From assembly GCA_019746355.1 (NCBI GenBank), contig JAIESC010000001.1:84336-148335 (forward strand): 64,000 nt of DNA, read 5' to 3'. This DNA comes from Xanthobacteraceae bacterium (GTDB lineage: Bacteria; Pseudomonadota; Alphaproteobacteria; Rhizobiales; Xanthobacteraceae). Below are positions 28,209 to 37,211 of the stretch, piece after piece (position 1 is the stretch's first letter; every line of letters starts with the position of its first letter). Made by a program: the position numbers and the translations under genes. The notes beneath the pieces were generated by a model. That model ran no database searches, was not told where the DNA came from, and saw nothing but the letters and a program-made list of their open reading frames with translations.

Positions 28209-29210
28209 TCAGACCGGCAGGCCGCTTTCCTGGGCGAGCGCCTTCAGCGACACCTCAGGTCGCGCGCCGATGTGCTGGATCACCTCGGCCGCGGCAATCG
28301 CGCCAAGCTGCGCCGCAGTCCGGTGATCGCGGCCGCGCGCAAGCCCGAACAGGAAGCCCGCCGCGAACAGGTCGCCCGCCCCGGTGGCATCCACCACCTT
28401 CCGGATCGGCGCGGCCGGCACCTCGATCATCGCGTCCCTGCTCGCGACGACGCAGCCTTTTTCGCTGCGGGTGACCACCGCGAGTCTCGCGTCGCCGCGC
28501 AGCACCTTCGCCGCGGTGTCGAAATCCGCGGTCTCGTAAAGGCTCTTCAACTCGCTCTCGTTGGCGAACACGAGGTCGACCGTGCCGGTCTTGATCAGGT
28601 CGAGAAACTCCGAGCGATAGCGGCCGACGCAGAACGCATCCGACAGCGTGAGCGCCACCTTACGGCCCGCATCATGCGCGATCTTCGCGGCCTTGCGGAA
28701 AGCTTCCTTGGCGTGCGGCGGATCCCACAGATAGCCTTCGAGATAGGTGATGGCGGCGGCCGCGATCTGCTGGGGGTCGACATCGGCCGGATGCAGGTCC
28801 TGCGCCGCGCCGAGATAGGTGTTCATGGTTCGCTCGCCGTCCGGCGTCACGAGCACGTAGCAGCGCGCGGTCGAGGGACCGTCGGATGCCGGCGGCGTGT
28901 CGAAGGTGACGCCCGCCGCGCGGATGTCATGCGCGAATGTGCGGCCGAGCTCGTCGTCCTTGACCTTGCCGACGAAGGCCGCGCGCGCGCCGAAGCCGGC
29001 GACGCCGACGATGGTGTTCGCCGCCGATCCCCCGGAGCTTTCCACCGCCGGCCCCATCGCGTCGTAGATTGATTCTGCGCGCGGCTCGTCGATCAGCGCC
29101 ATGCCGCCCTTCTGCATCTTCTGTTTGACGAGGAAGTCATCCTCGGCGCGGGCGATCACATCGACGATGGCGTTGCCGATGCCGAGAACGTCGTACTTGA
29201 GGTCGGGCAT
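28209..29210 (-). CDS. Adenosine kinase-like PfkB-family sugar kinase
   Basis: The 333-residue protein belongs to the PfkB (ribokinase) family. The N-terminal signature is GGSAANTIVGVAGFG near residue 60, and the C-terminal ATP and catalytic signature DATGAGDLFAAGFLFGLARG near 273 contains the catalytic Asp in GAGD. The start MPDLKYDVLGIGNAIVDVIARAED and overall similarity favour an adenosine kinase-like enzyme, which phosphorylates adenosine to AMP and is common in Rhizobiales. Other nucleoside or sugar substrates are possible. The gene stands at the head of a minus-strand run with the coiled-coil protein. Confidence 0.88.
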   Translation of the reverse strand: MPDLKYDVLGIGNAIVDVIARAEDDFLVKQKMQKGGMALIDEPRAESIYDAMGPAVESSGGSAANTIVGVAGFGARAAFVGKVKDDELGRTFAHDIRAAGVTFDTPPASDGPSTARCYVLVTPDGERTMNTYLGAAQDLHPADVDPQQIAAAAITYLEGYLWDPPHAKEAFRKAAKIAHDAGRKVALTLSDAFCVGRYRSEFLDLIKTGTVDLVFANESELKSLYETADFDTAAKVLRGDARLAVVTRSEKGCVVASRDAMIEVPAAPIRKVVDATGAGDLFAAGFLFGLARGRDHRTAAQLGAIAAAEVIQHIGARPEVSLKALAQESGLPV

Positions 29211-29453
29211 GAAACTCTCTCTGTTTGGACGCGCGCACTATAGCGGCGAAGGGCGACGCGGCAACCAAAGTGACCGGCGGGGTGGGACCGCCCCCGTGGT
29301 GAGGCGCGTCCCGCCTTCGCTCGCCATGCGAGCTGCGGCGCGCCAAAGACAAGCGTGGGCGTCGAATCGAGTCGTCAACCCCGCCAGCCTGGCGACAGGA
29401 ACATCTGCAACAACAGAGCGCTGGCCCCGAGACTAGAGAAGAAAGGAGGTAGC

Positions 29454-29789
29454 ATGAAAGCACTTGTTCCCCTCACCGCAGTACTGCTGACGGTTTCCAG
29501 CGCGGCCCTCGCCGCTCCGGCCGGCCAGGCAAACACCGCCGATCCGGGAAGCGCACCAATGATGCAGGACCGCGCGGCATCGCCGACGTACGACGCCCCG
29601 GCACGGGCCAACACGGCCGATCCGAACAGCGCGCCGGTCGAGACCAACCGGGCGACGACGGGATCGGGTTTCGGCAAATTCGATCCAGCGGGCCGGGCCA
29701 ACACGTCGGACCCCGGAAGCGTCAACAGCGGCGCTACCAACGCCGCCGGACGGCCGGCGAATCCGATGGCCAATCCGCAAGCGCGTTGA
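29454..29789 (+). CDS. Small exported protein with ANT-DP-S repeats
   Basis: The 111-residue product starts at ATG 29454 behind a near-perfect AAAGGAGGT. It has a signal peptide (MKALVPLTAVLLTVSSAALA, cleaved near APAG). The mature part contains three copies of a short motif: QANTADPGSAP, RANTADPNSAP and RANTSDPGSVN, spaced by 25-35 residues in a Pro/Gly/Ala-rich and probably disordered chain. No Cys and few hydrophobic residues remain in the mature part. The family is not recognised. The very strong ribosome binding site suggests high expression. A hairpin follows the gene. Confidence 0.7.
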   Translation: MKALVPLTAVLLTVSSAALAAPAGQANTADPGSAPMMQDRAASPTYDAPARANTADPNSAPVETNRATTGSGFGKFDPAGRANTSDPGSVNSGATNAAGRPANPMANPQAR

Positions 29790-29821
29790 GGCGGCAGAAC
29801 CGTCTCGTCCGCAGCAAGCGC

Positions 29822-29847
29822 GAAGAGGCCTCGCATGGGGCCTCTTC
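29822..29847 (+). terminator. Hairpin after the ANT-DP-S repeat gene
   Basis: GAAGAGGCC (29822-29830) pairs perfectly with GGCCTCTTC (29839-29847) across an 8-nt loop, 33 bp after the stop codon. The following bases (ATCTCTGG) are not a proper U-run, so termination is only possible. Confidence 0.4.
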
Positions 29848-30007
29848 ATCTCTGGCGGTACGCATGTCCGCGCCGGCGGTGCCGTTGCCGCGCCGGCGCA
29901 GCACCGCATAGCTTCGCCGGCGACAGCAAGAGCCGGCGGGAAGCGTCCGGCCGCAGCAGCGCCTCGCCGCTGTCGTCGATGAAGCAGCCAACCGTCGTCG
30001 CGGCCCG

Positions 30008-30244
30008 CTACCAGCAGTAACCGCGCTTAACGAGGTCCATCTTTTCGTCCAGTGCCGCGATGAACGTCTGATGGATGTGCTTCGACGGTTTCCAATCGTA
30101 AGGAAACGGCCGGCCCGGTATCGCCTGGTTCCAGACCTGACACCAACCACTCGACCACCGGATGACCTGATAGCGGGCGTAGGCGGGCGTTGGTGCAACG
30201 GCCAAAATTGCTGCCGCCATCAAAACACGGGCCAGCTTTGCCAT
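30008..30244 (-). CDS. Small exported protein, paralogue A (78 residues)
   Basis: From ATG 30244 (GGAGGAGG upstream) the 78-residue product has a signal peptide (MAKLARVLMAAAILAVAPTPAYA). A compact 55-residue mature domain follows, beginning RYQVIRWSSGWCQVWNQ and ending LVKRGYCW. Its two cysteines may form a disulfide in the periplasm. The same domain occurs in the gene at 31111-31347, with about 46 of 78 residues identical and no gaps. Similar proteins are known to me from Bradyrhizobium relatives without function. The gene follows the GST gene in the same direction, 81 bp downstream. Confidence 0.75.
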   Translation of the reverse strand: MAKLARVLMAAAILAVAPTPAYARYQVIRWSSGWCQVWNQAIPGRPFPYDWKPSKHIHQTFIAALDEKMDLVKRGYCW

Positions 30245-30325
30245 GCCAACCTCCTCCGTTGCGGGAGCAGACGTCCGACAATAGCCGGTCGGACGGTCGA
30301 GCGCAGGCCCATCCATCCTGCGGTT

Positions 30326-31015
30326 TCACCAAATGGCGTTGTGGATCGCGGTGCAATGCCGGACAAGATTTTGATGTGCCGTCACGAACTGCTTCAGCGG
30401 CGTGTCGATGCCGAAGAAATAGATATTGGCGATAAAGCCGTAGATGCCGGCGTCGACGCTCGTGGGTTTTGGCCCGTGCACGTAGCCGCGCTCGGGAACG
30501 AGGTTCGCCAGCACCTGCAGATCGGCAAGCCCGCGCGCATAGGCTGCCTCGGGTGAATAGCGCCCGATACCCTGGTAGTGGTAGCGTTGCGCGTTGAACT
30601 CCTTCGCCTTGAGCAGGCCTTCCTCCGTGACGGCCGGATGCTCGCGGCGGAACGCGGCGATGAACGCAGGGCAAGACCGCTCGTCCTTCCAGCGCGAATA
30701 GGACATCACCCAATAGAGGTCATCCAGCATGCGCGTGACCATGTGGCTCACGTCGCGCTGCGAGCGGGACAGGCCGTCGTCCATGGTCACGCGATATTTG
30801 CGGATGACGTGGGCGATGATGGTGTCGCTGTCGCCGACCGCCTCACCGTCATCGACGACGTAGGGAAGCTGGCCGCGCGGCGCGGCCGAGGCATCGAAGA
30901 TGTGCTCGTGGGTGAACGGCACGCCGGCGAGACGGAGAAAAGCGTAGACCTTCAGGCCGTAGCCATTGTTGTCGGCGACGCCGAACAGCGAGGGGTAGGA
31001 ATAAAGCGTGAGCAC
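30326..31015 (-). CDS. Glutathione S-transferase family protein
   Basis: The 229-residue protein has a GST layout. The thioredoxin-like N-terminal domain (LTLYSYPSLFGVADNNGYGLKVYAFLRLAGVPF) has the cis-Pro and Asp-Ser elements RGQLPYVVDDGEAVGDSDTI at about 48-66. The C-terminal helical domain includes HGPKPTSVDAGIYGF. It is closest in character to the metaxin-like or Tom37-like GST branch rather than classical detoxifying GSTs; the substrate is unknown. Translation starts at GTG 31015 with GGAGGAGG upstream; a longer frame to 31054 lacks support. The gene sits between two copies of a small exported protein. Confidence 0.82.
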   Translation of the reverse strand: MLTLYSYPSLFGVADNNGYGLKVYAFLRLAGVPFTHEHIFDASAAPRGQLPYVVDDGEAVGDSDTIIAHVIRKYRVTMDDGLSRSQRDVSHMVTRMLDDLYWVMSYSRWKDERSCPAFIAAFRREHPAVTEEGLLKAKEFNAQRYHYQGIGRYSPEAAYARGLADLQVLANLVPERGYVHGPKPTSVDAGIYGFIANIYFFGIDTPLKQFVTAHQNLVRHCTAIHNAIW

Positions 31016-31110
31016 GTCGTCCTCCTCCGCGCAGAATAGCCGAGACCGCCGCAACGCGTCCGCGCTGCGGCGGCCCCGAGGTATCAGTGCTCAAAAGGCC
31101 GGCGCGGCCG

Positions 31111-31347
31111 CTACCAGCATTGACGGCGGGACACGAGCGCCAACTTCTCGTTCAGAGCCCCGTGGAAGGTCGCATGCACCCTCCGCGACGCGGTCCAGCC
31201 GGGCGGGAACGGCTTGCCGGGAATCGAGTGATTCCAGACCTGGCAGAACCCGCTGGGCCAACGGATCACCTGATAGCGGGCCTCCGCGGCCGTCGATGTG
31301 ACGGCAAAAATCGTCGCCGCTGCCAAAAGATGGAGCACTTTTGCCAT
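31111..31347 (-). CDS. Small exported protein, paralogue B (78 residues)
   Basis: From ATG 31347 (GAGGGAG upstream) the 78-residue product has a signal peptide (MAKVLHLLAAATIFAVTSTAAEA). Its mature domain, starting RYQVIRWPSGFCQVWNH and ending LVSRRQCW, is collinear with the gene at 30008-30244. The conserved core includes RYQVIRW, CQVWN, IPG-PFP and a final CW. The paired Cys suggest one disulfide. The upstream frame continues for 72 codons but contains no signal-peptide character, so the start at 31347 is chosen. The gene lies 95 bp upstream of the GST gene, so the three may be one transcript. Confidence 0.75.
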   Translation of the reverse strand: MAKVLHLLAAATIFAVTSTAAEARYQVIRWPSGFCQVWNHSIPGKPFPPGWTASRRVHATFHGALNEKLALVSRRQCW

Positions 31348-31507
31348 GCCAAACTCCCTCGTTACGGATTGACGTCCTACAATAGCCGACGCTGAAAAAG
31401 GGTTCCCTGGCGCCGGCGGGAGCCGGGCGCTTTTGGCCGCAGGTGTGGCTTTGCTGCTCACCCCGCCGAAGGTCCCACCGCCGCGGCAGCGCAGCGCGGA
31501 TCGAGAA

Positions 31508-31945
31508 TCAGCGCTTTCCCAGCGTCTTCCAGACGCCCTTGGCAGTGGCGACGATGCGATCACCGACCACGAGCTCCGCGCTCATGAAGACGAGCGCGCG
31601 CGTCCGCCGCACCACCTCGCATTTCGCCTCGACGAACTCGCCGATCTGCACCGCATCGATGAAATGCACGTCAAGCTGTACGGTCGCCTGCGGTTGCCGC
31701 TCGTTGGCGTACCAGCAGGTCATGCCCATCGAGCGGTCGGCGAAGGTCATCAGCATGCCGCCCTGAACCACGCCGCGGCGGTTGTGGTGCTTGGGCTCGG
31801 CCATGAAGGCGTATTCGAAGCTGTCGCCCCTCGGACGCGACCAGAACGGGCCGACCAGACCGATGAAGCCCTCGTCCCGGTAGGGCTCCCAGCCGGTGGC
31901 CGCGGGATCGAAGCCGGCGACGACGGGCGGCTCGGTGTTCGGCAT
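31508..31945 (-). CDS. PaaI-type hotdog-fold thioesterase
   Basis: The 145-residue protein has the hotdog-fold thioesterase pattern: HHNRRGVVQGGMLMTFADRSMG (about 52-73) with the active-site-type Gly-Gly and Asp, then TVQLDVHFIDAVQIGEFVEAKCEVVRRTRALVFMSAELV. Members hydrolyse acyl-CoA or aryl-CoA thioesters and often accompany aromatic degradation. The substrate cannot be inferred here. Length is typical (130-150). It is divergent from the DUF2272 gene, with about 150 bp between. Confidence 0.85.
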   Translation of the reverse strand: MPNTEPPVVAGFDPAATGWEPYRDEGFIGLVGPFWSRPRGDSFEYAFMAEPKHHNRRGVVQGGMLMTFADRSMGMTCWYANERQPQATVQLDVHFIDAVQIGEFVEAKCEVVRRTRALVFMSAELVVGDRIVATAKGVWKTLGKR

Positions 31946-32094
31946 GAAGGGGGACTCGCATCAGAATGATACCGCGAGGCGGAGGGCGGCGGGCCGCTCT
32001 TAGCATCGCACAGCGGGGCCTGCCAGCCGACGCGCGCGGCGCGCTATACTGCGGCATGGCATCCATCCGCCCAGGAATCTGCCCAGGACAATCG

Positions 32095-33186
32095 ATGCGT
32101 CTTTCCGCCTGTGCCCTGGCGCTGGCGATCGCACTCGCCACCAGTCCGGCGCTGGCGCAGGCCGACCGTGCCGCAGACAAGTTCTGGAAGTCGGTGCAGG
32201 CCACCTGCGACACCACCGCCGCGAAGCCCGCGGGCGAGCTCGGCCAGCGCATCGCGCAGACCGCGATCGACGAGTTCAACCGCTTCGGCGGCCACCAGAT
32301 CGACGCCAACGGCCGGCTGTTCCGCTTCGGCCTGACGGAGGCCGAGCACGAGGAGGACGACGGCGGCGCCCAGCAGGCGACCATCGGCCATCTCGGCTGG
32401 TGGCAGGTGATGAAATACTGGCAGGCGCTCTACGGCAACGACGCCGCGGGCAAGCTCGAGGCGCGCGGCTATAGCGACGCCTCGACGGCGACGCAGGAGG
32501 CGCAGGAGGCGGCGCTGCTGCGGACCGATGCGGCGCGGCTCTTGCGCGAGGCGGAGAACGTGTCGGATCCGGCGGCGCGCGAGATTCTGCGCGAGGCAGC
32601 GCTGCGCGCGGCGATCATCGACACATCGTGGTCGGCGGCCTTCGTCAGCTACGTGGTCAAGCAATCGGGCGCAACGGAGAGTGCATTCCGCTTCGCCAAC
32701 GCGCACCGCGCCTATATTTACGACGCGTTTGCGACGAGCGCCGCCGAGCAGAACAAGGAGACCGACAATCACATCTACCGGGCGTGTCCGCTGCTGGCGA
32801 CGCGACCCCGGATCGGCGATCTGATCTGCAACCAGCGCGAATCCGCGCTGGCCGACGCGAGCGAGGCGGCGGTGCGCGAGCGCATCCGCGCCGAGCTTGC
32901 CTCGGGCGGCGACACACGCACGATCCGGCGCACCCATTGCGAGGTGGTCGCTTCGGTCGACCCGCGGACGCGGACCATGGTCACCATCGGCGGCAACGTG
33001 CTGCAGGCCGTGACCGCGCGGAAGCTCCATCTGCGCAAGGGCAGCCTCAAGTTCCAGACGGCGCAAAAGGGCCATTGCGGCGCTGACCGCTGGGCCTTGG
33101 CCAAGACCGCCGCCCAAGCGCCGCACGGGCCGGCCAAATGCTCGCTCAACGACAAGAAATGGTTCGTGCTGCTGCAGGTGCGATGA
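32095..33186 (+). CDS. Exported DUF2272 protein with CHAP/NlpC-like core
   Basis: The 363-residue product starts at ATG 32095 (AGGACA five bases upstream) with a signal peptide (MRLSACALALAIALATSPALAQ). The mature region matches DUF2272: TSWSAAFVSYVVKQSG near residue 178, AHRAYIYDAF, RIGDLICNQ near 242, THCEVVASVD near 281 and MVTIGGNV. The order resembles a CHAP/NlpC/P60 amidase (nucleophile helix, GDL, His, Asn), but the expected Cys position appears to hold Ser, so cell-wall hydrolase activity is uncertain. An ATG at 32056 would add 13 residues ahead of the signal peptide. Another predicted cell-wall enzyme follows 101 bp downstream. Confidence 0.7.
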   Translation: MRLSACALALAIALATSPALAQADRAADKFWKSVQATCDTTAAKPAGELGQRIAQTAIDEFNRFGGHQIDANGRLFRFGLTEAEHEEDDGGAQQATIGHLGWWQVMKYWQALYGNDAAGKLEARGYSDASTATQEAQEAALLRTDAARLLREAENVSDPAAREILREAALRAAIIDTSWSAAFVSYVVKQSGATESAFRFANAHRAYIYDAFATSAAEQNKETDNHIYRACPLLATRPRIGDLICNQRESALADASEAAVRERIRAELASGGDTRTIRRTHCEVVASVDPRTRTMVTIGGNVLQAVTARKLHLRKGSLKFQTAQKGHCGADRWALAKTAAQAPHGPAKCSLNDKKWFVLLQVR

Positions 33187-33287
33187 GCCGCGTTACATTG
33201 GCGCGGTAACGGATTTTTGCCATGATTTCAGCCGGAGCGTTCGCCATGATCGTTGCAGGACGGTCGAGGGAGAGAGGGAGGCGCAGC

Positions 33288-35282
33288 ATGTCTCCGGGAC
33301 GCAGGCTTTCCGCCGCAATGCGCCTGTTGCCGATCGCAGGGGCCTGCGCGGTCTTGATGCTGGCGGGCGCGGACGCGCGGGCGCAGGGTTCCGCCGGCTG
33401 CGAAGACGCCGGCATCGCGGTGCTGCCCTCACCGATCACGCCGTGGAAAGGCGCGCCGCTGCGCGTCATCTTCACCTCCGAGAAGCCGCTCGACGGTGAG
33501 CTGTCGCTGATCGCGCCGGACGGCTCGGTCGCGGCACAAGTGCGCGGGCGGTCCGGACCGCCCTATTCATGGTTCGCCGAGGTGGCAACGCCGGCCGCGG
33601 GCAAGTGGCGCGTGGCGCTTGCGTCGAGCCGCTGCGGCACCATCACCCGCGAGATCGCCGTGCGCGGCGACCGGCCGGCGCCGCCGGGGTCGGTCGAGGG
33701 AAGCGTCTGGCCGATCCGCAACGCGTGGAACCGGAGCACCGAAAATCTGTTCTCGGCCTGGATCGAGAAGTTGTTCGACGATCCGCTCGACGCGGAACTG
33801 TCGTGGCCGGCGCTGCACGTGGGGCTGCGCGACGCCTCGCGCAACATGCTGTTCAACCATCTCGGCCTCGGCGAGGACTCGATGAAGATCGTGCTTCGTC
33901 CCGACTGCGCCGACCTGCCATATTTCCTGCGCGCGTATTTCGCGTTCAAGATGGGGCTGCCGTTCGGCTACGCGAAGTGCACGCGCGGCGGCGGCGGACG
34001 CGCGCCGACCTGCCCGCAGTGGTTCAACATCCAGAACCTCGAGCCGCCCCCCGCCCCGCCCGACCAGTTCGCCACGGCGGGCGCACCGCCTGCATCCCCG
34101 CCGCCCGCCAACAACTCCGGCGGATTTTTCGGCAACGCGTTCGGCCGGTCAGCCGCGAACAACCCGCCTGCGCCAGCGGCGCCCCCGCCGACCGCCGTGC
34201 CGCCGAGGCGGCTCGGGCTTGCGGCGTCCTTTGCCCAGTATGCGTCGGCGATCGGTGGCGGCGTGCATTCCGGATCGGGGCGCACCGCGCTCGCCGACAA
34301 CAACACCGACTACTATCCGGTGTCGCTCAGCCAGGACACGCTGCGCCCTGGCACGGTGTATGCCGACCCTTACGGCCACATCCTGATGATCGTGCGGCGC
34401 GTGCCGCAGACGGCACAATCGGCGGGCGTGATCCTCGCGGTCGACGGGCAGCCCGACGGCACGGTGGCGCGCAAGCGCTTCTGGCGCGGCAACTTCCTGT
34501 TCGCGCAGGACCCGGCGCTCGGCGGACCGGGCTTCAAGCGCTTCCGGCCGGTGGTGCGCGACCAGAGCGGCAACCTGCGCCGGCTCAGCAACGCCGAGAT
34601 CGCGAAGTATCCGCAATACGCCGATTTCTCGCTCGACCAGGGCAAGCTCAGCATCGAGGATTTCTACGACCGGATGGACGACGTGATGTCGCCGCAGCCG
34701 CTCGAGCCGATGAACGCGATGAAGGAGGCGATCACCTCGCTCGAGGAACAGGTGAAGACGCGCGTCACCTCGGTCGAGAACGGTCGCAAGTTCCAGAACA
34801 GCGGCAAGGGCGACGCGAACATGCCGGACGGGCCGGCGATCTTCGAGACCATTGGGGCGTGGGAGGACTTCTCGACGCCGTCGCGCGACCTGCGCCTCCT
34901 GATCGCGATCGACGTGGTGCGCGGCTTTCCGGATCGCGTCGCGCGCCGGCCCGAGCGCTACGCGATGCCGATGGGCAAGACTGCCGCTGACGTGAAGGCC
35001 GAACTGCAGCGCGTGCTCGCCTCCGAGCTTGCGACGCGCAGGTTCTCGTACCCGCGCAGCGACGGCTCGCAGTGGACGCTGGCGCTGCGCGACGTCCTCG
35101 ACCGCGCAACCGACCTCGAGATGGCCTACAACCCGAACGACTGCGTCGAGCTGCGCTGGGGTGCGCGGGCCGGCGGCGAAGAGGCCGCGACCTGCAAGCG
35201 CCACGCCTCGCAGGCGCAGCGCGCGAAGATGACCAAGTACCGCGCCTGGTTCAGCGAGCGGCGACGGCCGCCGCGGGCTTAG
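33288..35282 (+). CDS. Large exported protein with possible papain-like (NlpC/P60-like) active site
   Basis: The 664-residue product from ATG 33288 has a signal peptide (MRLLPIAGACAVLMLAGADARAQ). A beta-rich, Ig-like segment follows (about 45-130, KPLDGELSLIAPDGSVAAQV). A candidate nucleophile region RPDCADLPYFLRAYFAFK holds Cys207, then comes a Pro/Asn-rich stretch (about 250-300, NNPPAPAAPPPTAVPP), and then DPYGHILMIVRRV with His364. Cys at the start of a helix followed by a GH-beta strand is the pattern of NlpC/P60 peptidases. The C-terminal third has a helical region with paired Cys (NDCVELRW ... ATCKRHA). No established family name is recognised. It overlaps the end of the methyltransferase relic by four bases, convergently. 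Confidence 0.65.
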   Translation: MSPGRRLSAAMRLLPIAGACAVLMLAGADARAQGSAGCEDAGIAVLPSPITPWKGAPLRVIFTSEKPLDGELSLIAPDGSVAAQVRGRSGPPYSWFAEVATPAAGKWRVALASSRCGTITREIAVRGDRPAPPGSVEGSVWPIRNAWNRSTENLFSAWIEKLFDDPLDAELSWPALHVGLRDASRNMLFNHLGLGEDSMKIVLRPDCADLPYFLRAYFAFKMGLPFGYAKCTRGGGGRAPTCPQWFNIQNLEPPPAPPDQFATAGAPPASPPPANNSGGFFGNAFGRSAANNPPAPAAPPPTAVPPRRLGLAASFAQYASAIGGGVHSGSGRTALADNNTDYYPVSLSQDTLRPGTVYADPYGHILMIVRRVPQTAQSAGVILAVDGQPDGTVARKRFWRGNFLFAQDPALGGPGFKRFRPVVRDQSGNLRRLSNAEIAKYPQYADFSLDQGKLSIEDFYDRMDDVMSPQPLEPMNAMKEAITSLEEQVKTRVTSVENGRKFQNSGKGDANMPDGPAIFETIGAWEDFSTPSRDLRLLIAIDVVRGFPDRVARRPERYAMPMGKTAADVKAELQRVLASELATRRFSYPRSDGSQWTLALRDVLDRATDLEMAYNPNDCVELRWGARAGGEEAATCKRHASQAQRAKMTKYRAWFSERRRPPRA

Positions 35283-35847
35283 CGAGTCGCTACGGCAAGC
35301 AGCGCAGCCGCCGGCACGTGGGTACCGTCCGGCCGCTGATGCGGACGCATCCGCTCCAACAGCGCCGCACGGAGACGTTCGGCTTGTGCGGCGTCCAATG
35401 CATTCAGCCCGGCGGCCGCGGCAGATTGAATCGCAATTCGGCCATCGCCGTGTCCAGCTCGTGGGCCTGCGTCACATGCCAGGTTGACACCGCGAGCCGC
35501 CCACGCTGCTTCAGGACGCGGGCGAATTCGGCGAACGCGCGACCCTGACCCGGAAAGAACATCACGCCCAAAACCGCACAGCACACGGTCGAACGCCGCG
35601 TCGGGAAAATCGAGGTGCTCGGCGTCCATCACCCGGACGCGCGCCGCGAAGCCTCGTCGCACCGCCTCCTCGTTGGTGGCTCGCGCCATTTCTTCCGCAA
35701 GATCGATGCCGACGACCTCGCCCGCCGTCCCGACCCGCTCAGCGGGCCGAAACGGCCGAAGCACCCCGGCCCCCGATCGTAGTCGGCCGCGATGGTATTG
35801 AACTGCTGCCTGACCAGTGACTTGCGGTCTGTCTGATCGCTGCTCAT
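35279..35847 (-). pseudogene. Decayed SAM-dependent methyltransferase gene
   Basis: The minus strand encodes consecutive methyltransferase fragments in different frames. MSSDQTDRKSLVRQQFNTIAADYD starts at 35847. After a frame change near 35740, the fragment VGTAGEVVGIDLAEEMARATNEEAV ... FDRVLCGFG follows. After an apparent one-base insertion near 35570 comes VMFFPGQGRAFAEFARVLKQRGRLAVSTWHVTQA. After a third frame change near 35405, a C-terminal tail runs to 35279. The glycine-rich SAM-binding motif I (VLDxGxGxG), expected between the first two fragments, is missing, so about 25 residues appear deleted. This combination means the gene is inactive. It resembled UbiE/ArsM-type class I methyltransferases. 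Confidence 0.8.
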
Positions 35848-36031
35848 GCCGCCCCCGGACAGGCCTTGACGCGGTGCAGGCGTCGTCCGCGCGCCCGACT
35901 GGCTCAACACGGCAGGCAGCATCGTCCATGGGCGGTTCGGAGCACCGGCCGAGCGAGGCCGCGCCCGCCCCGCGCTTGCATCGATCCGGCCATTGTGGAA
36001 TGTGGCGCGCGAAACGACAGGGATTCTCGCG

Positions 36032-37105
36032 ATGAACGCGCCAACCACCGCGCCGGGAGCCGCCGCCAAAACGGCGTTCAACGAACTGGTGTTCTCGGGA
36101 GTGCAGCCGACCGGTAACCTGCACCTCGGCAACTATCTCGGCGCCATCGTCAGGTTCGTCGAGCTGCAAAGCCGCTACAACTGCATCTATTGCGTGGTCG
36201 ACATGCACGCCATCACCGTGTGGCAGGACCCGCAGGAGCTGACCCGGGCGATCCGCGAGGTGACCGCGGCGTTCATCGCCTGCGGCATCGATCCGAACAA
36301 GCACATCGTGTTCAACCAGAGCCAGGTCGCCGAGCACGCCGAGCTCGCCTGGGTGTTCAACTGCGTGGCGCGCCTGGGCTGGCTCAACCGCATGACCCAG
36401 TTCAAGGAGAAGGCCGGCAAGGACCGTGAGAACGCGTCGGTCGGGCTCTACGCCTATCCGAGCCTGATGGCCGCCGACATCCTGGTCTATCGCGCGACGC
36501 ACGTGCCGGTGGGCGAGGACCAGAAGCAGCATCTGGAGCTCGCCCGCGACATCGCGCAGAAGTTCAACAACGATTACGCGGCGTCGATCGCCGCGCGCGG
36601 CTTCGGCGACGCGTTCTTTCCCTTGCCCGAGCCGCTCATCCAGGGACCGGCGACGCGGGTGATGTCGCTGCGCGACGGCACGAAGAAGATGTCGAAGTCG
36701 GAGCCGTCCGACCAGTCGCGCATCAACCTCACCGACGACGCCGACGCGATCGCGCTGAAGATCCGCCGCGCCAAGACCGACCCGGAGCCGCTGCCCACCG
36801 AGGAGAAGGCGCTCGACGCGCGGCCCGAGGCCGACAATCTCGTCGGCATCTACGCGGCGCTCGCGAACAAGACCAAGGCCGAGGTGCTGAAGGAATTCGG
36901 CGGCGCGCAGTTCTCGACCTTCAAGCCGGCGCTGGCCGATCTCCTCGTGGCGAAGCTTTCGCCGGTCACCGCCGAGATGCGGCGGCTCATGGCCGACACC
37001 GGCTATATCGATCAGGTGCTCGCCGATGGCTCCGCCCGCGCGCAGGCACTTGCCGCCGAAACCATGAAGGCAGTCAAGGACATCGTCGGCTTCGTGCGGC
37101 GGTAG
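36032..37105 (+). CDS. trpS: Tryptophan-tRNA ligase
   Basis: The 357-residue class I aminoacyl-tRNA synthetase charges tRNA-Trp. The HIGH-type motif is GNLHLGNY near residue 30, the tryptophan-binding region contains [15 protein letters not shown], and the KMSKS loop appears intact in [12 protein letters not shown] near 220. Length is at the upper end of the bacterial range (330-360). The ATG at 36032 leaves a 17-residue Ala/Thr-rich tail before [14 protein letters not shown]; an extended frame to 35993 is also open. In many Rhizobiales trpS precedes a universal stress protein gene and an nfu gene, as here. Confidence 0.96.
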   Translation: MNAPTTAPGAAAKTAFNELVFSGVQPTGNLHLGNYLGAIVRFVELQSRYNCIYCVVDMHAITVWQDPQELTRAIREVTAAFIACGIDPNKHIVFNQSQVAEHAELAWVFNCVARLGWLNRMTQFKEKAGKDRENASVGLYAYPSLMAADILVYRATHVPVGEDQKQHLELARDIAQKFNNDYAASIAARGFGDAFFPLPEPLIQGPATRVMSLRDGTKKMSKSEPSDQSRINLTDDADAIALKIRRAKTDPEPLPTEEKALDARPEADNLVGIYAALANKTKAEVLKEFGGAQFSTFKPALADLLVAKLSPVTAEMRRLMADTGYIDQVLADGSARAQALAAETMKAVKDIVGFVRR

Positions 37106-37211
37106 AAGAATATTGCTCGGCAAAATTTCGCAGGCCGGCGCGCCTTGTGCCGCGGGCGAGCGCCGTGGCACCATTGCGCGGGGCATGCGGATTGGCGAGG
37201 CGGACGCTTAA

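Noticed and set aside
35404..36132. Several short minus-strand frames as separate genes
   Set aside because: They are pieces of one methyltransferase in shifted frames and are better described as a single pseudogene.
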